Shown piece by piece: positions 43,684 to 52,148 of a stretch of DNA of 64,000 nucleotides. The notes below the pieces were generated by a model. It searched no databases, had not been told where the DNA came from, and worked only from the letters and a program-made list of their open reading frames with translations. This DNA comes from Mucispirillum schaedleri (lineage in GTDB: Bacteria; Chrysiogenota; Deferribacteres; Deferribacterales; Mucispirillaceae): assembly GCA_949287985.1 (NCBI GenBank), contig CASEIN010000017.1, positions 1 through 64,000 on the forward strand. The letters are read 5' to 3'. Each line of letters opens with the position of its first letter. Positions within the stretch are counted from its first letter, which is position 1. The position numbers were made by a program, and so were the translations under genes.

Positions 43684-45693
43684 ATGGCAAATAAGATTTT
43701 TAAAATTTATGTTCAAACTTTTTCATTTCTAGTATTTTTTCTCATAGTATCTAGTCTTTGCAGAGTAGGATTTATAATCCATAGTGGTATTATAAATAAA
43801 GGATTAAATATTGCAGAAAATAATATTTTTCCATTTCTAGACTTTTTAAATACTATACTAGCAGGTTTAAGATATGATGGAAGAATTATTGGTTCTCTTA
43901 CTTTAATTTTTTTGGGACTATATACTATTTTTATTATACAAAATAAAACCAAATTTATCTTACTCTGTATTTATTCATTTACTATTTCTTTTTTTATCAT
44001 AACTGCTACTGTTGTAAATGATACATATTTTTTCATTTATAATGACACATTTAATATTATCTTACTAGGTGCTGTTTTTGATGACCAAACAGCCATTTTT
44101 CAAACGGCTCTTAATAGTGGATATAGCGTACCACTAAAACTATTTTTTATCATGATATTTACAATATTTACCACATATTTATATGCAAAATTGTATAAGA
44201 ATATAGAAAAGAAACAATTTAAAAGTAATACTAAATTAAATGTTTTTACAGGTATATTTTTAGCTTATCTAATTCCTTTTATAACATCATCTACATTAAA
44301 TCTTCAAGGTGGTGATTTAAATTATATTGTTACTTTACCTGAAAATAACTTTTTAAAAAAAGCAACTCCGGGTGCAATACATGATTTAGACAGAGTAAAT
44401 AGAGCCTACAATAAAATAAAAGGCGAAAGTTTTGAAAAGTATGCTGGGGGGGGGGAATCCATTGCTAATGTTTTAAAAAAATATTTTAATCATATAAATA
44501 TTCAAGATAATATAAGTATGCTTATGGAAAAAGAAGTTAGTTTTGATAATCATAAGCAGGCAGACCACATTTTTCTTATTATTATGGAATCACTTTCTGA
44601 ATACCACTTATCACACGAATTTGAAGAATCAGGCATAAGCAAAAGCATGTATAAATTAATTAATTCTGAAAATGGATTAAAAGTTCCTATTTTTATACAA
44701 AACGGATATGGAACAATAGAAACTCTTGATTTAATGGTTACTGGCTTATACAGCACATATTTTCCTGTTAGTGAGATGATAGGAAAAATTTCTTGTTTTG
44801 ATTCATCAACTGGAAAAATATTTAAAGATTTAGGCTATGATACATCTTTTTATTATTTTGGAAGCTCAGCATGGAGAAAAGTTGGAAGTTATGTTTTATC
44901 TCAAGGCTTTAACCAAAGCTATGCTATGGAAAATATGAAAAATAAAACAAGAAGTACGTGGGGTATATATGATAATGAAGGTTTTGATTTTATATATGAT
45001 GATATAAAAAATCATAAAGGTAAAACTTTTAATATGATATTAACCACATCTAACCACCCACCATATGATATAAACACTAAATCATATAACATTGATACCC
45101 AAAAAATTGAAAACTTTTTAGATGAAAAATACCCTAAAAATAAAAGATATGGTGGTATAAACAGCCAAATATTATCTGTTACTGCATACTCAATAGAATC
45201 TGTAGTAGATTTTGTTGAAAAAACATATACAAAATATCCAAAATCCTTATTTATAATTACTGGCGACCATTTTGATAGAATACACCCAAGCCCTGTGAGG
45301 GATATATATACTTCCACATCTATTCCTCTTATAATGTACGGCTATGGAGTTAAAGATATAAAACTAAAATATGCTGCTGCAAGCCACAAAGATATAGTAC
45401 CAACTATTGTGGAAATGAATGCTCCACTAGGTTTTAAATATCATTCCTTTGGAGATAGTTTTATTACTTATGATAATAATTCTTTAATAGATTATGAAAG
45501 AATAGCTATAGGGGCACAATCTATCGCTAATGGCAGGTTTATATATAATGGAGAAAATATAGAATATTTTAATGGTGCAAAACAAAAGAAAAATGATATT
45601 AATATTGCAAAAGAATATATCAATAAAAGAAATGATGGTAGAGCTATAAGTTGGTATATTGTTAATAAAGGCTATGAAATAAACAGCCCTTAA
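43684..45693 (+). CDS. LTA-synthase-like membrane sulfatase-fold phosphotransferase with G10 tract
   Basis: A 669-residue alkaline-phosphatase-superfamily enzyme. About five transmembrane helices occupy residues 1-205, then an extracytoplasmic catalytic domain: HIFLIIMESLSEYHLSHEFE (metal site), NGYGTIETLDLMVTGLYSTY (nucleophile Thr region) and ITGDHFDRIHPSP (second metal site). Relatives transfer glycerol phosphate or phosphoethanolamine groups to surface glycans or lipids. Residues 255-257 are encoded by ten consecutive G at 44446-44455; as read, the gene is in frame. One base more or less would truncate the protein ahead of the active site. AGGAGG precedes the ATG. Confidence 0.88.
   Translation: MANKIFKIYVQTFSFLVFFLIVSSLCRVGFIIHSGIINKGLNIAENNIFPFLDFLNTILAGLRYDGRIIGSLTLIFLGLYTIFIIQNKTKFILLCIYSFTISFFIITATVVNDTYFFIYNDTFNIILLGAVFDDQTAIFQTALNSGYSVPLKLFFIMIFTIFTTYLYAKLYKNIEKKQFKSNTKLNVFTGIFLAYLIPFITSSTLNLQGGDLNYIVTLPENNFLKKATPGAIHDLDRVNRAYNKIKGESFEKYAGGGESIANVLKKYFNHINIQDNISMLMEKEVSFDNHKQADHIFLIIMESLSEYHLSHEFEESGISKSMYKLINSENGLKVPIFIQNGYGTIETLDLMVTGLYSTYFPVSEMIGKISCFDSSTGKIFKDLGYDTSFYYFGSSAWRKVGSYVLSQGFNQSYAMENMKNKTRSTWGIYDNEGFDFIYDDIKNHKGKTFNMILTTSNHPPYDINTKSYNIDTQKIENFLDEKYPKNKRYGGINSQILSVTAYSIESVVDFVEKTYTKYPKSLFIITGDHFDRIHPSPVRDIYTSTSIPLIMYGYGVKDIKLKYAAASHKDIVPTIVEMNAPLGFKYHSFGDSFITYDNNSLIDYERIAIGAQSIANGRFIYNGENIEYFNGAKQKKNDINIAKEYINKRNDGRAISWYIVNKGYEINSP
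44446..44455 (+). repeat. Homopolymeric G10 tract inside the sulfatase-fold gene
   Basis: Ten G in a row within a coding region of a strongly A+T-rich genome, in the sequence CT-G10-AATCC. I saw no comparable G or C run elsewhere in the window. Such tracts are hot spots of slipped-strand length change. Confidence 0.95.
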
Positions 45694-45718
45694 GTCAATA
45701 AGGGCTGTATTATTTTTA
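45683..45718 (+). terminator. Terminator overlapping the end of the sulfatase-fold gene
   Basis: ACAGCCCTT / AAGGGCTGT, 9-bp stem with an 8-base loop that contains the stop codon, followed by a T-rich tail. Confidence 0.85.
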
Positions 45719-45759
45719 TTAGTTTCTATTTTTTTATTTTAGCATTAATGTAAATTCTA

Positions 45760-45785
45760 AAAACGCCTGCATAAGCAGGCGTTTT
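45760..45785. terminator. Bidirectional terminator between convergent genes
   Basis: AAAACGCCTGC / GCAGGCGTTTT with an ATAA loop; flanking A and T runs allow use from either side. It ends the small secreted-protein gene on the minus strand, 9 bases past its stop. Confidence 0.85.
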
Positions 45786-45794
45786 AAGGAAATT

Positions 45795-46241
45795 TTAATG
45801 AGCCGGTGTATATGGCACCATTTGATTATACTGATTTGTAACAGCAGGTGCTTGAGGTTGCTGTGCTGGCACTTGCTGGGTGTTAGGTAATGGCTGCTGT
45901 GGTGCTGGTGCAGGGGCTACTGTATTATTTTGTTGTTGAACTGGAGCACCTTTTTGGTAAAAACCATGTTTTTCAGCATATTTTCTCCAGTACCTGCATA
46001 CCATACCTCTGTGTTCATAGCCTAATATACATTCATAGTAATCTTCAAGATAATCATCATAATCATCTCTTACATAAAAAGGAACTTCACTCATTGGTGG
46101 AGGCGGTGGCAGGCTCATAACAGTATAACCATTATATGGATTATACTGCGGTGTGCCATTATAGTAAAAATCAGCACGAGCAAAATTATAAGTTGCAAAT
46201 AATAATGTAAATAATATTAATAAAAATGTTATTCTTTTCAT
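45795..46241 (-). CDS. Small secreted Pro/Gln-rich protein
   Basis: A 148-residue protein with a Sec signal peptide (MKRITFLLILFTLLFATYNF, cut after ARA near residue 23). The mature part starts Tyr/Asn/Pro-rich, has a middle with two cysteines (YYECILGYEHRGMVCRYW) that could form a disulfide, and ends in a Pro/Gln/Ala tail (QQNNTVAPAPAPQQPLP, QVPAQQPQAPAV). Not recognised as a family. Its Shine-Dalgarno is part of an inverted repeat (46250-46300), which suggests translational control. Confidence 0.75.
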   Translation of the reverse strand: MKRITFLLILFTLLFATYNFARADFYYNGTPQYNPYNGYTVMSLPPPPPMSEVPFYVRDDYDDYLEDYYECILGYEHRGMVCRYWRKYAEKHGFYQKGAPVQQQNNTVAPAPAPQQPLPNTQQVPAQQPQAPAVTNQYNQMVPYTPAH

Positions 46242-46249
46242 ATTAAACT

Positions 46250-46300
46250 CCTAATCAAATATTACCTTCTACATATACTGTCGTTACAAGTTTGATTAGG
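46250..46300 (-). promoter_or_regulatory. 5'-UTR hairpin that would cover the Shine-Dalgarno of the secreted-protein gene
   Basis: On the minus strand CCTAATCAAA (46300-46291) is followed after 31 bases by TTTGATTAGG (46259-46250), a perfect 10-bp pairing. The second arm runs into the ribosome-binding site TTAGGAG, 6 bases before the ATG. The fold would hide most of the AGGAG. It could act as a thermosensor, a ligand- or sRNA-responsive switch, or be a leaky terminator of mgsA; a T-rich tail is lacking on this strand. Confidence 0.6.
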
Positions 46301-46309
46301 TTACATTTT

Positions 46310-46765
46310 TTATACATGTCTATTTAAATAATTTGCATAATCAATAGTAACAGGTTCATAATCTTCTTCAAATAAGTGGGAAGATATTACAAAATCTGCC
46401 GTTGAACGTGTGCAGGCGATAACCACATTATAAACAGAACAAAGCCTTTCTAATGCTTTTATATCCACATCATGTGGTTGAGTTGTCATTGGGTCTATAA
46501 AAAATATTAATATATCTACATGACCACTGGCGATTAAAGCACCCATTTGCTGGTCTCCACCTAAAGGTCCAGATTTTAATTTAATTATATCTGCAGCTTT
46601 ATTTGGCTCTCTGCGTAAGAAGACTTCCTCTACTAAACGTCCTGTGGTTCCTGTACATATTAACTTGTGGTCTTGTAACCTTTTATAGTTAAATTCCACC
46701 CATTCTACCATATCTTTTTTTCTAGCATCGTGTGCTACAAGACCAATAGATTTAATTTTTTTCAT
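46310..46765 (-). CDS. mgsA: Methylglyoxal synthase
   Basis: A 151-residue enzyme converting dihydroxyacetone phosphate to methylglyoxal, the bypass that relieves sugar-phosphate build-up. The family core is intact: GLVAHDARKKDMVEW, LICTGTTGRLVEE, the catalytic Asp in SGPLGGDQQMGALIASG, FFIDPMTTQPHDVDIKALER and the His in QPHDVD. It is cytoplasmic and of standard length. AGGAG lies 12 bases before the ATG, slightly far. It is followed by the secreted-protein gene at 45795-46241 and may be co-transcribed with it. Confidence 0.95.
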   Translation of the reverse strand: MKKIKSIGLVAHDARKKDMVEWVEFNYKRLQDHKLICTGTTGRLVEEVFLRREPNKAADIIKLKSGPLGGDQQMGALIASGHVDILIFFIDPMTTQPHDVDIKALERLCSVYNVVIACTRSTADFVISSHLFEEDYEPVTIDYANYLNRHV

Positions 46766-46950
46766 AATTTTAAAATTCTCCTATATTATTATTAACAAGT
46801 TTGAACTTATATACCTATTTTTATATAATTACAATAGAATATTTTATATTTTTTTTATATATTATATAAATTATTTGTAGTTTTAAATATTAATTTGTAA
46901 AATAATTGTAATTTTATAATATTATATATAAATACGCTGGTGGTGAAAAA

Positions 46951-47604
46951 ATGGATTTAAGTAAAGCATTAAAAATATTTATGGATAATTTTATTAACAG
47001 CAATGATGAGCAAATATATAATAATTTAAAACAAATTACAAAAATACAAGTGCTAAATAATAAAAGTATTTTATTTATAGAAAACCAGCTGGCAGAATAC
47101 TTTTATTATGTAGTAGATGGTAATATTAAACTTTCAAAACTTACAGAAAATGGTAAAGAAACAATAATTCGCATTGTTCATAATAATGAAATATTTGCAG
47201 AAGCCACATTATACGGCAGAAAAACATACCCTGTAAATGCTGCTGCAATAAACAAAACTTATCTGCTTGCTATAAGTATAAAGGGTTTTCAAGAATTGTG
47301 TTCTAAAAATAATGCCTTTGTATTAAAACTTTTTATTACTATGAGCCATCAGCTTAGATATTTAGTAGATATGATAAATGATTTATCATCAACAGATACT
47401 ACAAAAAGGCTAATGAAATATTTATATGCCCTAAAGGAAAAAAAAGGAAGCTCAATCATAAAACTTCCTATTCCAAAGCGTGATTTGGCAATGCTTTTAG
47501 GTGCTGCACCTGAAACTATATCACGTGTTTTTACAAAACTGCAAAATGATGGTTTTATAAAAATTCAAGGAAGAGAAATAACTATATTAAAAGATGAATA
47601 TTAA
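46951..47604 (+). CDS. Crp/Fnr-family transcriptional regulator
   Basis: A 217-residue regulator with an N-terminal cyclic-nucleotide-binding-like fold (YFYYVVDGNIKLSKLTENGK, IIRIVHNNEIFAEATLYGRK), a long dimerisation helix (about 118-145) and a C-terminal winged helix (LPIPKRDLAMLLGAAPETIS, RVFTKLQNDGFIKIQG). It lacks the N-terminal cysteine cluster of Fnr, so it does not look like a [4Fe-4S] oxygen sensor; the plan resembles the DNR/NnrR/HcpR groups that respond to nitrogen oxides. It stands just ahead of the cytochrome maturation and nitrate/nitrite genes and is a fair candidate for their regulator. Confidence 0.88.
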   Translation: MDLSKALKIFMDNFINSNDEQIYNNLKQITKIQVLNNKSILFIENQLAEYFYYVVDGNIKLSKLTENGKETIIRIVHNNEIFAEATLYGRKTYPVNAAAINKTYLLAISIKGFQELCSKNNAFVLKLFITMSHQLRYLVDMINDLSSTDTTKRLMKYLYALKEKKGSSIIKLPIPKRDLAMLLGAAPETISRVFTKLQNDGFIKIQGREITILKDEY

Positions 47605-47628
47605 AAATCATGGTTTAATATAAATATA

Positions 47629-48681
47629 CTAACTTCCATAGCTGTGAAGCCCTGCGATTAATAAGTTTACACCTAAAAATGTAAAGATAGTAGATAAAAG
47701 CCCAATTAAAGCAACTGTTGCTGCTAATTCTTTCGACCATTTATTTGAAAGCCTGCCATGGAGATATAATCCATAAATTATCCATGTAATAAATGTCCAA
47801 GATTCTTTTGAATCCCACGACCAAAATCTACCCCAGGCAACTTCTGCCCAAATTGCACCAAAAACCATACCACCTATTGTAAATATAGCAAACCCTACTG
47901 CAATAAATTTATATGTTATTGCTTCTATTGTATCTGCATCAAAGCCTATATCTTTAAATAAATTTTTAAGTGACAAACCATTTTGATAAAATATAATAAA
48001 AAATGATACTGTAAAAAATACAAATATTATCATCATATTTATAGTATTTGCTTTTTCACCAAGTATTATATTTATAATTAAAGTAATTATTACAGATACT
48101 AACACACCAAGCACAAAAGTATATATAATGTATGAATATCTTTTTTTATTATCTACTGTTTTAATTAAATAAAGTATGGCAGCAATTGCAGCAACAGTAA
48201 AGCAAACATATGCTGTAAAACTCAATGAAACATGGGCTAAAAGCCAGTTACTTTTTAATGCAGGAACAAGTAGATTTAAATCAGAGGGTGCACCAATGGC
48301 ACTTATAAAAAGTGCAAATGAACCCGATATAGCAAACGCAAATACACCTAATGATTTATTTTTTGTTTTATACTCCAGCACAACATAAAAACCTGATAAA
48401 AGCAGTGCAAAAAACATTAGTGACTCATATTTATTTGTAATAGGAATAGACCGTAATATTTGACCATTTGATAAATCATAAAATTCTATCCATCTAATAA
48501 TAAACGATATAAAATGCAGCGAAAATCCTATAATACCAGTAACCGATGCTGCAATACCTACCTTTTTATTTTTAAATATTATAAAAAATATATACAGCAC
48601 CATTGCAAGTAGATATAAAAGGCTTGCTGTAACAACCATTTTACTTGAAATAAGTACCATATTATTCATTGTTTCTACCAT
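47629..48681 (-). CDS. ccsA: Cytochrome c maturation protein ResC/CcsA (system II)
   Basis: A 350-residue heme-handling membrane protein with about eight or nine transmembrane helices. The WWD-type heme motif is visible as WAEVAWGRFWSWDSKESW, and conserved His residues flank it (for example SNKWSKELAAT is preceded by LYLHGR). Together with ResB it moves heme to the periplasm and attaches it to CxxCH apocytochromes. GGAG precedes ATG 48681, and the gene overlaps resB by 20 bases. Confidence 0.93.
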   Translation of the reverse strand: MVETMNNMVLISSKMVVTASLLYLLAMVLYIFFIIFKNKKVGIAASVTGIIGFSLHFISFIIRWIEFYDLSNGQILRSIPITNKYESLMFFALLLSGFYVVLEYKTKNKSLGVFAFAISGSFALFISAIGAPSDLNLLVPALKSNWLLAHVSLSFTAYVCFTVAAIAAILYLIKTVDNKKRYSYIIYTFVLGVLVSVIITLIINIILGEKANTINMMIIFVFFTVSFFIIFYQNGLSLKNLFKDIGFDADTIEAITYKFIAVGFAIFTIGGMVFGAIWAEVAWGRFWSWDSKESWTFITWIIYGLYLHGRLSNKWSKELAATVALIGLLSTIFTFLGVNLLIAGLHSYGS

Positions 48682-49987
48682 TTACATCTCCTTTTATAAA
48701 TTTGTAAAACTTATCTGCTGGGTTTACAACAGATAATTTTCTATGAACTCTTACCTTATATTTTATACTACCACCAGAAACTATAAAAACTATTGATGTA
48801 TAATTTAAGAAATATACAAATAGAACACCAAAGCACATTAGCACGCCGCCAAGATAGACTATATCTATTCCCGGATTATATTTTACTGAAATTGTAGAAT
48901 ATTCCACACCTTTTAAATCTGTAAAATGAAATGACATATCTATAAAATCAACATATGTTGGCTCTAACGCTTTTAAAACAAGCATACCTTTTGCTACTTC
49001 TTGTTTTAGCATATTATAAACAGTAATCTCTATGGCAGGAACAACTTCTTTATTGGCAGCATTTTCATCTTTATATACAGTAGTAAAGTTTGATACGGCT
49101 ATAACATAACTGCCTGCCTGATAAAATTTACCATACTTTAATACTTCCTCTTTTTTCAAACCACCTGCTGTATATGTTAAATATATATCCATATTTTCAT
49201 TAGGGGAAAGACCGTAATCAGCCTGATAAAAATATATATTATTCATTTTTAATGGACGGTTTACATCAATATAATCATGCTTTAACACTTTACCATCTTT
49301 AGATACTGTAATTTCGCTTTTAAAAGCTGATGCAGTATATGTATTATTATAGTATTCTATATTAAACTTATCTAATGTAATATCAAAACCAAAGGGTATA
49401 AATTCTCCATTTTTATTTTCAACACCATTAACTGTTTGGTTTTCAAAAATAGATAGCACACCTTTAAAACCAAATAAATAATCCACCAATGCCCCTGCCA
49501 TTACTAAAAAAATACCTAAATGAATAATTATTACACCATATCTTCCCGGTCTATTATGTTCTACCTTAATTAAAGGGCGTTTATTAAGATGAACTTTCCA
49601 GCCTTCTTTATTAAAAAACTCAATAAATTCATCAGTATCCATATTGGTTTGTGCAGTATCTTTAAGAGCATTTTCTTCTAAATCAGGAAAACCTTTTCTA
49701 GCAAAAGGAATAAGCCTAATAGTGCATATTACAAGGCTTAAAGTAAATAAACTAAGTAATGTAATAAATAATGGCGATGTATATATATTAATTAAACCAA
49801 TATTTGTTATAAACTCCCTAAAATCGTTGGTTGCTGGGTCAAAAAATATTGATATAAATGAAACATGCTTTAATTTATCCACTGAACTTTCAGAAACAAT
49901 ACTTCCTAAAATAGATAAAAATATAATAATAAGTATAACTACTAAAGCAAATTTCACTGATCCAATAAAATTGATTATTTTTTTCAC
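48662..49987 (-). CDS. resB: Cytochrome c maturation protein ResB (system II)
   Basis: A 441-residue ResB/Ccs1 protein. Three transmembrane helices lie in the first 165 residues (VKFALVVILIIIFLSILGSI, the TLLSLFTLSLVICTIRLIPF region, RYGVIIIHLGIFLVMAGALV), then a large periplasmic domain (about 170-385) and a last helix (about 387-410). IYFYQADYGLSPNE and GVLMCFGVLFVYFLNY are family segments. It partners ResC and serves the octaheme and tetraheme cytochromes next door. Confidence 0.92.
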   Translation of the reverse strand: MKKIINFIGSVKFALVVILIIIFLSILGSIVSESSVDKLKHVSFISIFFDPATNDFREFITNIGLINIYTSPLFITLLSLFTLSLVICTIRLIPFARKGFPDLEENALKDTAQTNMDTDEFIEFFNKEGWKVHLNKRPLIKVEHNRPGRYGVIIIHLGIFLVMAGALVDYLFGFKGVLSIFENQTVNGVENKNGEFIPFGFDITLDKFNIEYYNNTYTASAFKSEITVSKDGKVLKHDYIDVNRPLKMNNIYFYQADYGLSPNENMDIYLTYTAGGLKKEEVLKYGKFYQAGSYVIAVSNFTTVYKDENAANKEVVPAIEITVYNMLKQEVAKGMLVLKALEPTYVDFIDMSFHFTDLKGVEYSTISVKYNPGIDIVYLGGVLMCFGVLFVYFLNYTSIVFIVSGGSIKYKVRVHRKLSVVNPADKFYKFIKGDVNGRNNE

Positions 49988-50084
49988 ATTAATTCCTAAA
50001 TATATTTTGTATAAAGAATTTTTATAAAAATATGATAATAAAAAAAACTAAAAAAAAATGAGTATGCACTATTTCTACACACTC

Positions 50085-50124
50085 ATTAAAAAAAGTTGTT
50101 TTGGCAAAATGCCAAAACAACTTT
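50085..50124 (-). terminator. Terminator of the octaheme cytochrome gene
   Basis: Minus strand AAAGTTGTTTTGGCA / TGCCAAAACAACTTT, a 15-bp stem with a 3-base loop, then T7. It lies 14 bases past the stop codon. Confidence 0.93.
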
Positions 50125-50138
50125 TATATTTTAACTGC

Positions 50139-51968
50139 TTATCTAGCAGCTGTGCTTTTAGCTTTCATTGCTTTATTAAGAGCATCGTAAGCGTTCATAG
50201 ATATTGTGATAGAGTTAGTTATAGACTCTCTAGCAAGTGGTGGGTTGTGGAAACCGTCAGAGTTTTCTGCAGTCCAGTATTCCCATAAAATGTGAGCTCT
50301 TGTGTGAGCATTTCTTGCTTCGTCTAATGTAGCTTTATCAACACCCATGCGTTCAGCAGTAGCAATAGCATCTATTAATTCTGCTAACCAGAATTCTGCT
50401 TTTCTCATTTTACCAGTAGTGTAAGTTTTGATAGAATCAATTGAGTATTTAGCATCTTCTTTAGTCCAGTTAGTAGAAGCTTTTACATATGCAGCATCTT
50501 TACCTTGCCAGTTAGCATGTTTATCAGCACCTGTTCCGTGACAGTCTGAAGTTAAGCAAGTAGATTCAAGTATGTATCTTGGAGATTGAACAAAGTGAGA
50601 AGTGTATTGTAATTGTCCATCTTTTTCAACAACGTCCATGTGACATTGAACACAAGATACGCCTGCTTTATCGTGAACAGAGTTGTAGTAAGTTTCAAAC
50701 TCTGGGTGTTGACCTTTCCATAATTTTGCACCAGAGAATTTGTTTGTAAAGTCAACAAATTTTAAGTCTACAAAATAGTGGTCATATAATGCAAGTGCAT
50801 TTTTAAGTGGGAAATGGTTAGTTCTTCTATCGTTAAAACCAATTTCAGCACCAGTAACTAAATCAGTTCCTTTTGCACAGTTATATTCAACGTGACATTG
50901 AGCACATTGTAAAGTGCGTCTTCTAGGGTCATTTTTATCTAAAATAGCGATTTTACGAGTAAAGCCTCTTTCACCCATGTCAAGAACTTCAAATTTAACA
51001 TGGTTAGGGTCGCTTTGGAAAAGGTTATTTTTAGCGTAAGATTCTTCACTTGTCATAGCTTCAATTAAAGCATCACGAACAATTCTTGGTTCTGCAGAGT
51101 GTGGGTCGTGGCAGAAGAAACAGTTTAATGCGTGGTTCATATTTTTAGCCATTTCAACTGCATTTGATTCTCTACTCCAAGTAGTACCTGTTACATTATC
51201 ACCAAGGTAAGCCCAGCCTAACATATGGTCCATAGTTTTACAGTTCATACAAACTGGGTTAACTGCAGTTGCAGTTTGTGGTAAGTTTTCAAATTTTTCA
51301 ACGCCTTCACCTGCATCAAAAAGAACTTCCCATGCTTTACCAGATTGGAAAATATAATTCCAGCCCGCTTTTGGTTGGAACCTGCCACCAAATGCTCTAT
51401 CAACTATAAATTGGTCAATAAGCATAAGAGAGTGAGAACGAGTTGCAGCATGTTCTTTAGTAAAGCCATAAGGTGACATTAATTTTTCCCAAGTAGGGTT
51501 TGGTGAACGACCATTTAAGTTTGATTTTTCAAAACGAGCTGGTCTGTGTTTACCTACTTCTAAGAAAGAATGCATTTGAGTATCATGGCATTGGCCACAT
51601 GCTTCCCATTCCAGATGAACAACTGGTCTGTTTTCTGGAAGTGGATTATCCATGTGTTCTGGTTTAATATCGTGACAGAAAGAACAGTCAACATCTTTGT
51701 GAACACCTCTAGTATGAAGTTCACTAACTGTAGTGTGGCATTCAAAGCATTTTGCTTTATCTGTTTGCCCTTTCTTTTCACTTAATTTTGAGTTTGCAAG
51801 AGTAAAGTCCGCCTTAGTAGCAGCTACTTGCCCTCTGTCGAAACTTGCTTTAACAAATTCACCTTTTGTATCACTTGCTTGAGTAGATGTTCCCGAATTA
51901 CAAGCAACAACAAAAACTAAACCCATTGATATTAAAGCAAATACAACATACTTTAATACTTTATTCAT
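50139..51968 (-). CDS. Octaheme cytochrome c, nitrite-reductase (NrfA/ONR) type, lipoprotein
   Basis: A 609-residue periplasmic multiheme protein with a lipobox (VVAC, Cys23). Eight heme motifs are visible: CFECH (74), CSFCH (95), CGQCH (124), CMNCK (240), CFFCH (283), CAQCH (355), CVQCH (439) and CLTSDCH (471). The CxxCK at position four is the mark of the catalytic heme in NrfA and octaheme nitrite reductases; CHVEYNC supplies the active-site Tyr region (Tyr362). Three extra N-terminal hemes before an NrfA-like five-heme core is the octaheme nitrite reductase plan. The last motif is CX4CH, not CxxCH. Likely reduces nitrite to ammonia. Start ATG 51968 has GAGGAGG upstream. Confidence 0.88.
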   Translation of the reverse strand: MNKVLKYVVFALISMGLVFVVACNSGTSTQASDTKGEFVKASFDRGQVAATKADFTLANSKLSEKKGQTDKAKCFECHTTVSELHTRGVHKDVDCSFCHDIKPEHMDNPLPENRPVVHLEWEACGQCHDTQMHSFLEVGKHRPARFEKSNLNGRSPNPTWEKLMSPYGFTKEHAATRSHSLMLIDQFIVDRAFGGRFQPKAGWNYIFQSGKAWEVLFDAGEGVEKFENLPQTATAVNPVCMNCKTMDHMLGWAYLGDNVTGTTWSRESNAVEMAKNMNHALNCFFCHDPHSAEPRIVRDALIEAMTSEESYAKNNLFQSDPNHVKFEVLDMGERGFTRKIAILDKNDPRRRTLQCAQCHVEYNCAKGTDLVTGAEIGFNDRRTNHFPLKNALALYDHYFVDLKFVDFTNKFSGAKLWKGQHPEFETYYNSVHDKAGVSCVQCHMDVVEKDGQLQYTSHFVQSPRYILESTCLTSDCHGTGADKHANWQGKDAAYVKASTNWTKEDAKYSIDSIKTYTTGKMRKAEFWLAELIDAIATAERMGVDKATLDEARNAHTRAHILWEYWTAENSDGFHNPPLARESITNSITISMNAYDALNKAMKAKSTAAR

Positions 51969-52038
51969 AAGTATCCTCCTCATCAAGATATCCTATGGTT
52001 ATAGCATACATGCAATAAAGTAAATGTGTTGTAAAAGT

Positions 52039-52058
52039 TGTAAAGATTTATCTTTACA
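52039..52058. promoter_or_regulatory. Palindromic operator candidate between the octaheme and nap genes
   Basis: TGTAAAGAT (52039-52047), two bases, ATCTTTACA (52050-52058): perfect 9-bp inverted arms. It lies in the only divergent promoter region of the respiratory block. A TATAAT at 52100-52105 would put its centre about 62 bases upstream of a nap start point, a usual place for a Crp/Fnr-family activator. Which protein binds is inference. Confidence 0.5.
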
Positions 52059-52148
52059 TAATTTTTCTACACAATACAAACTTAACAACATATTTTCAAT
52101 ATAATATGTTATATTACACCTGTAAGCAAAATATCATTGGAGGTATAT

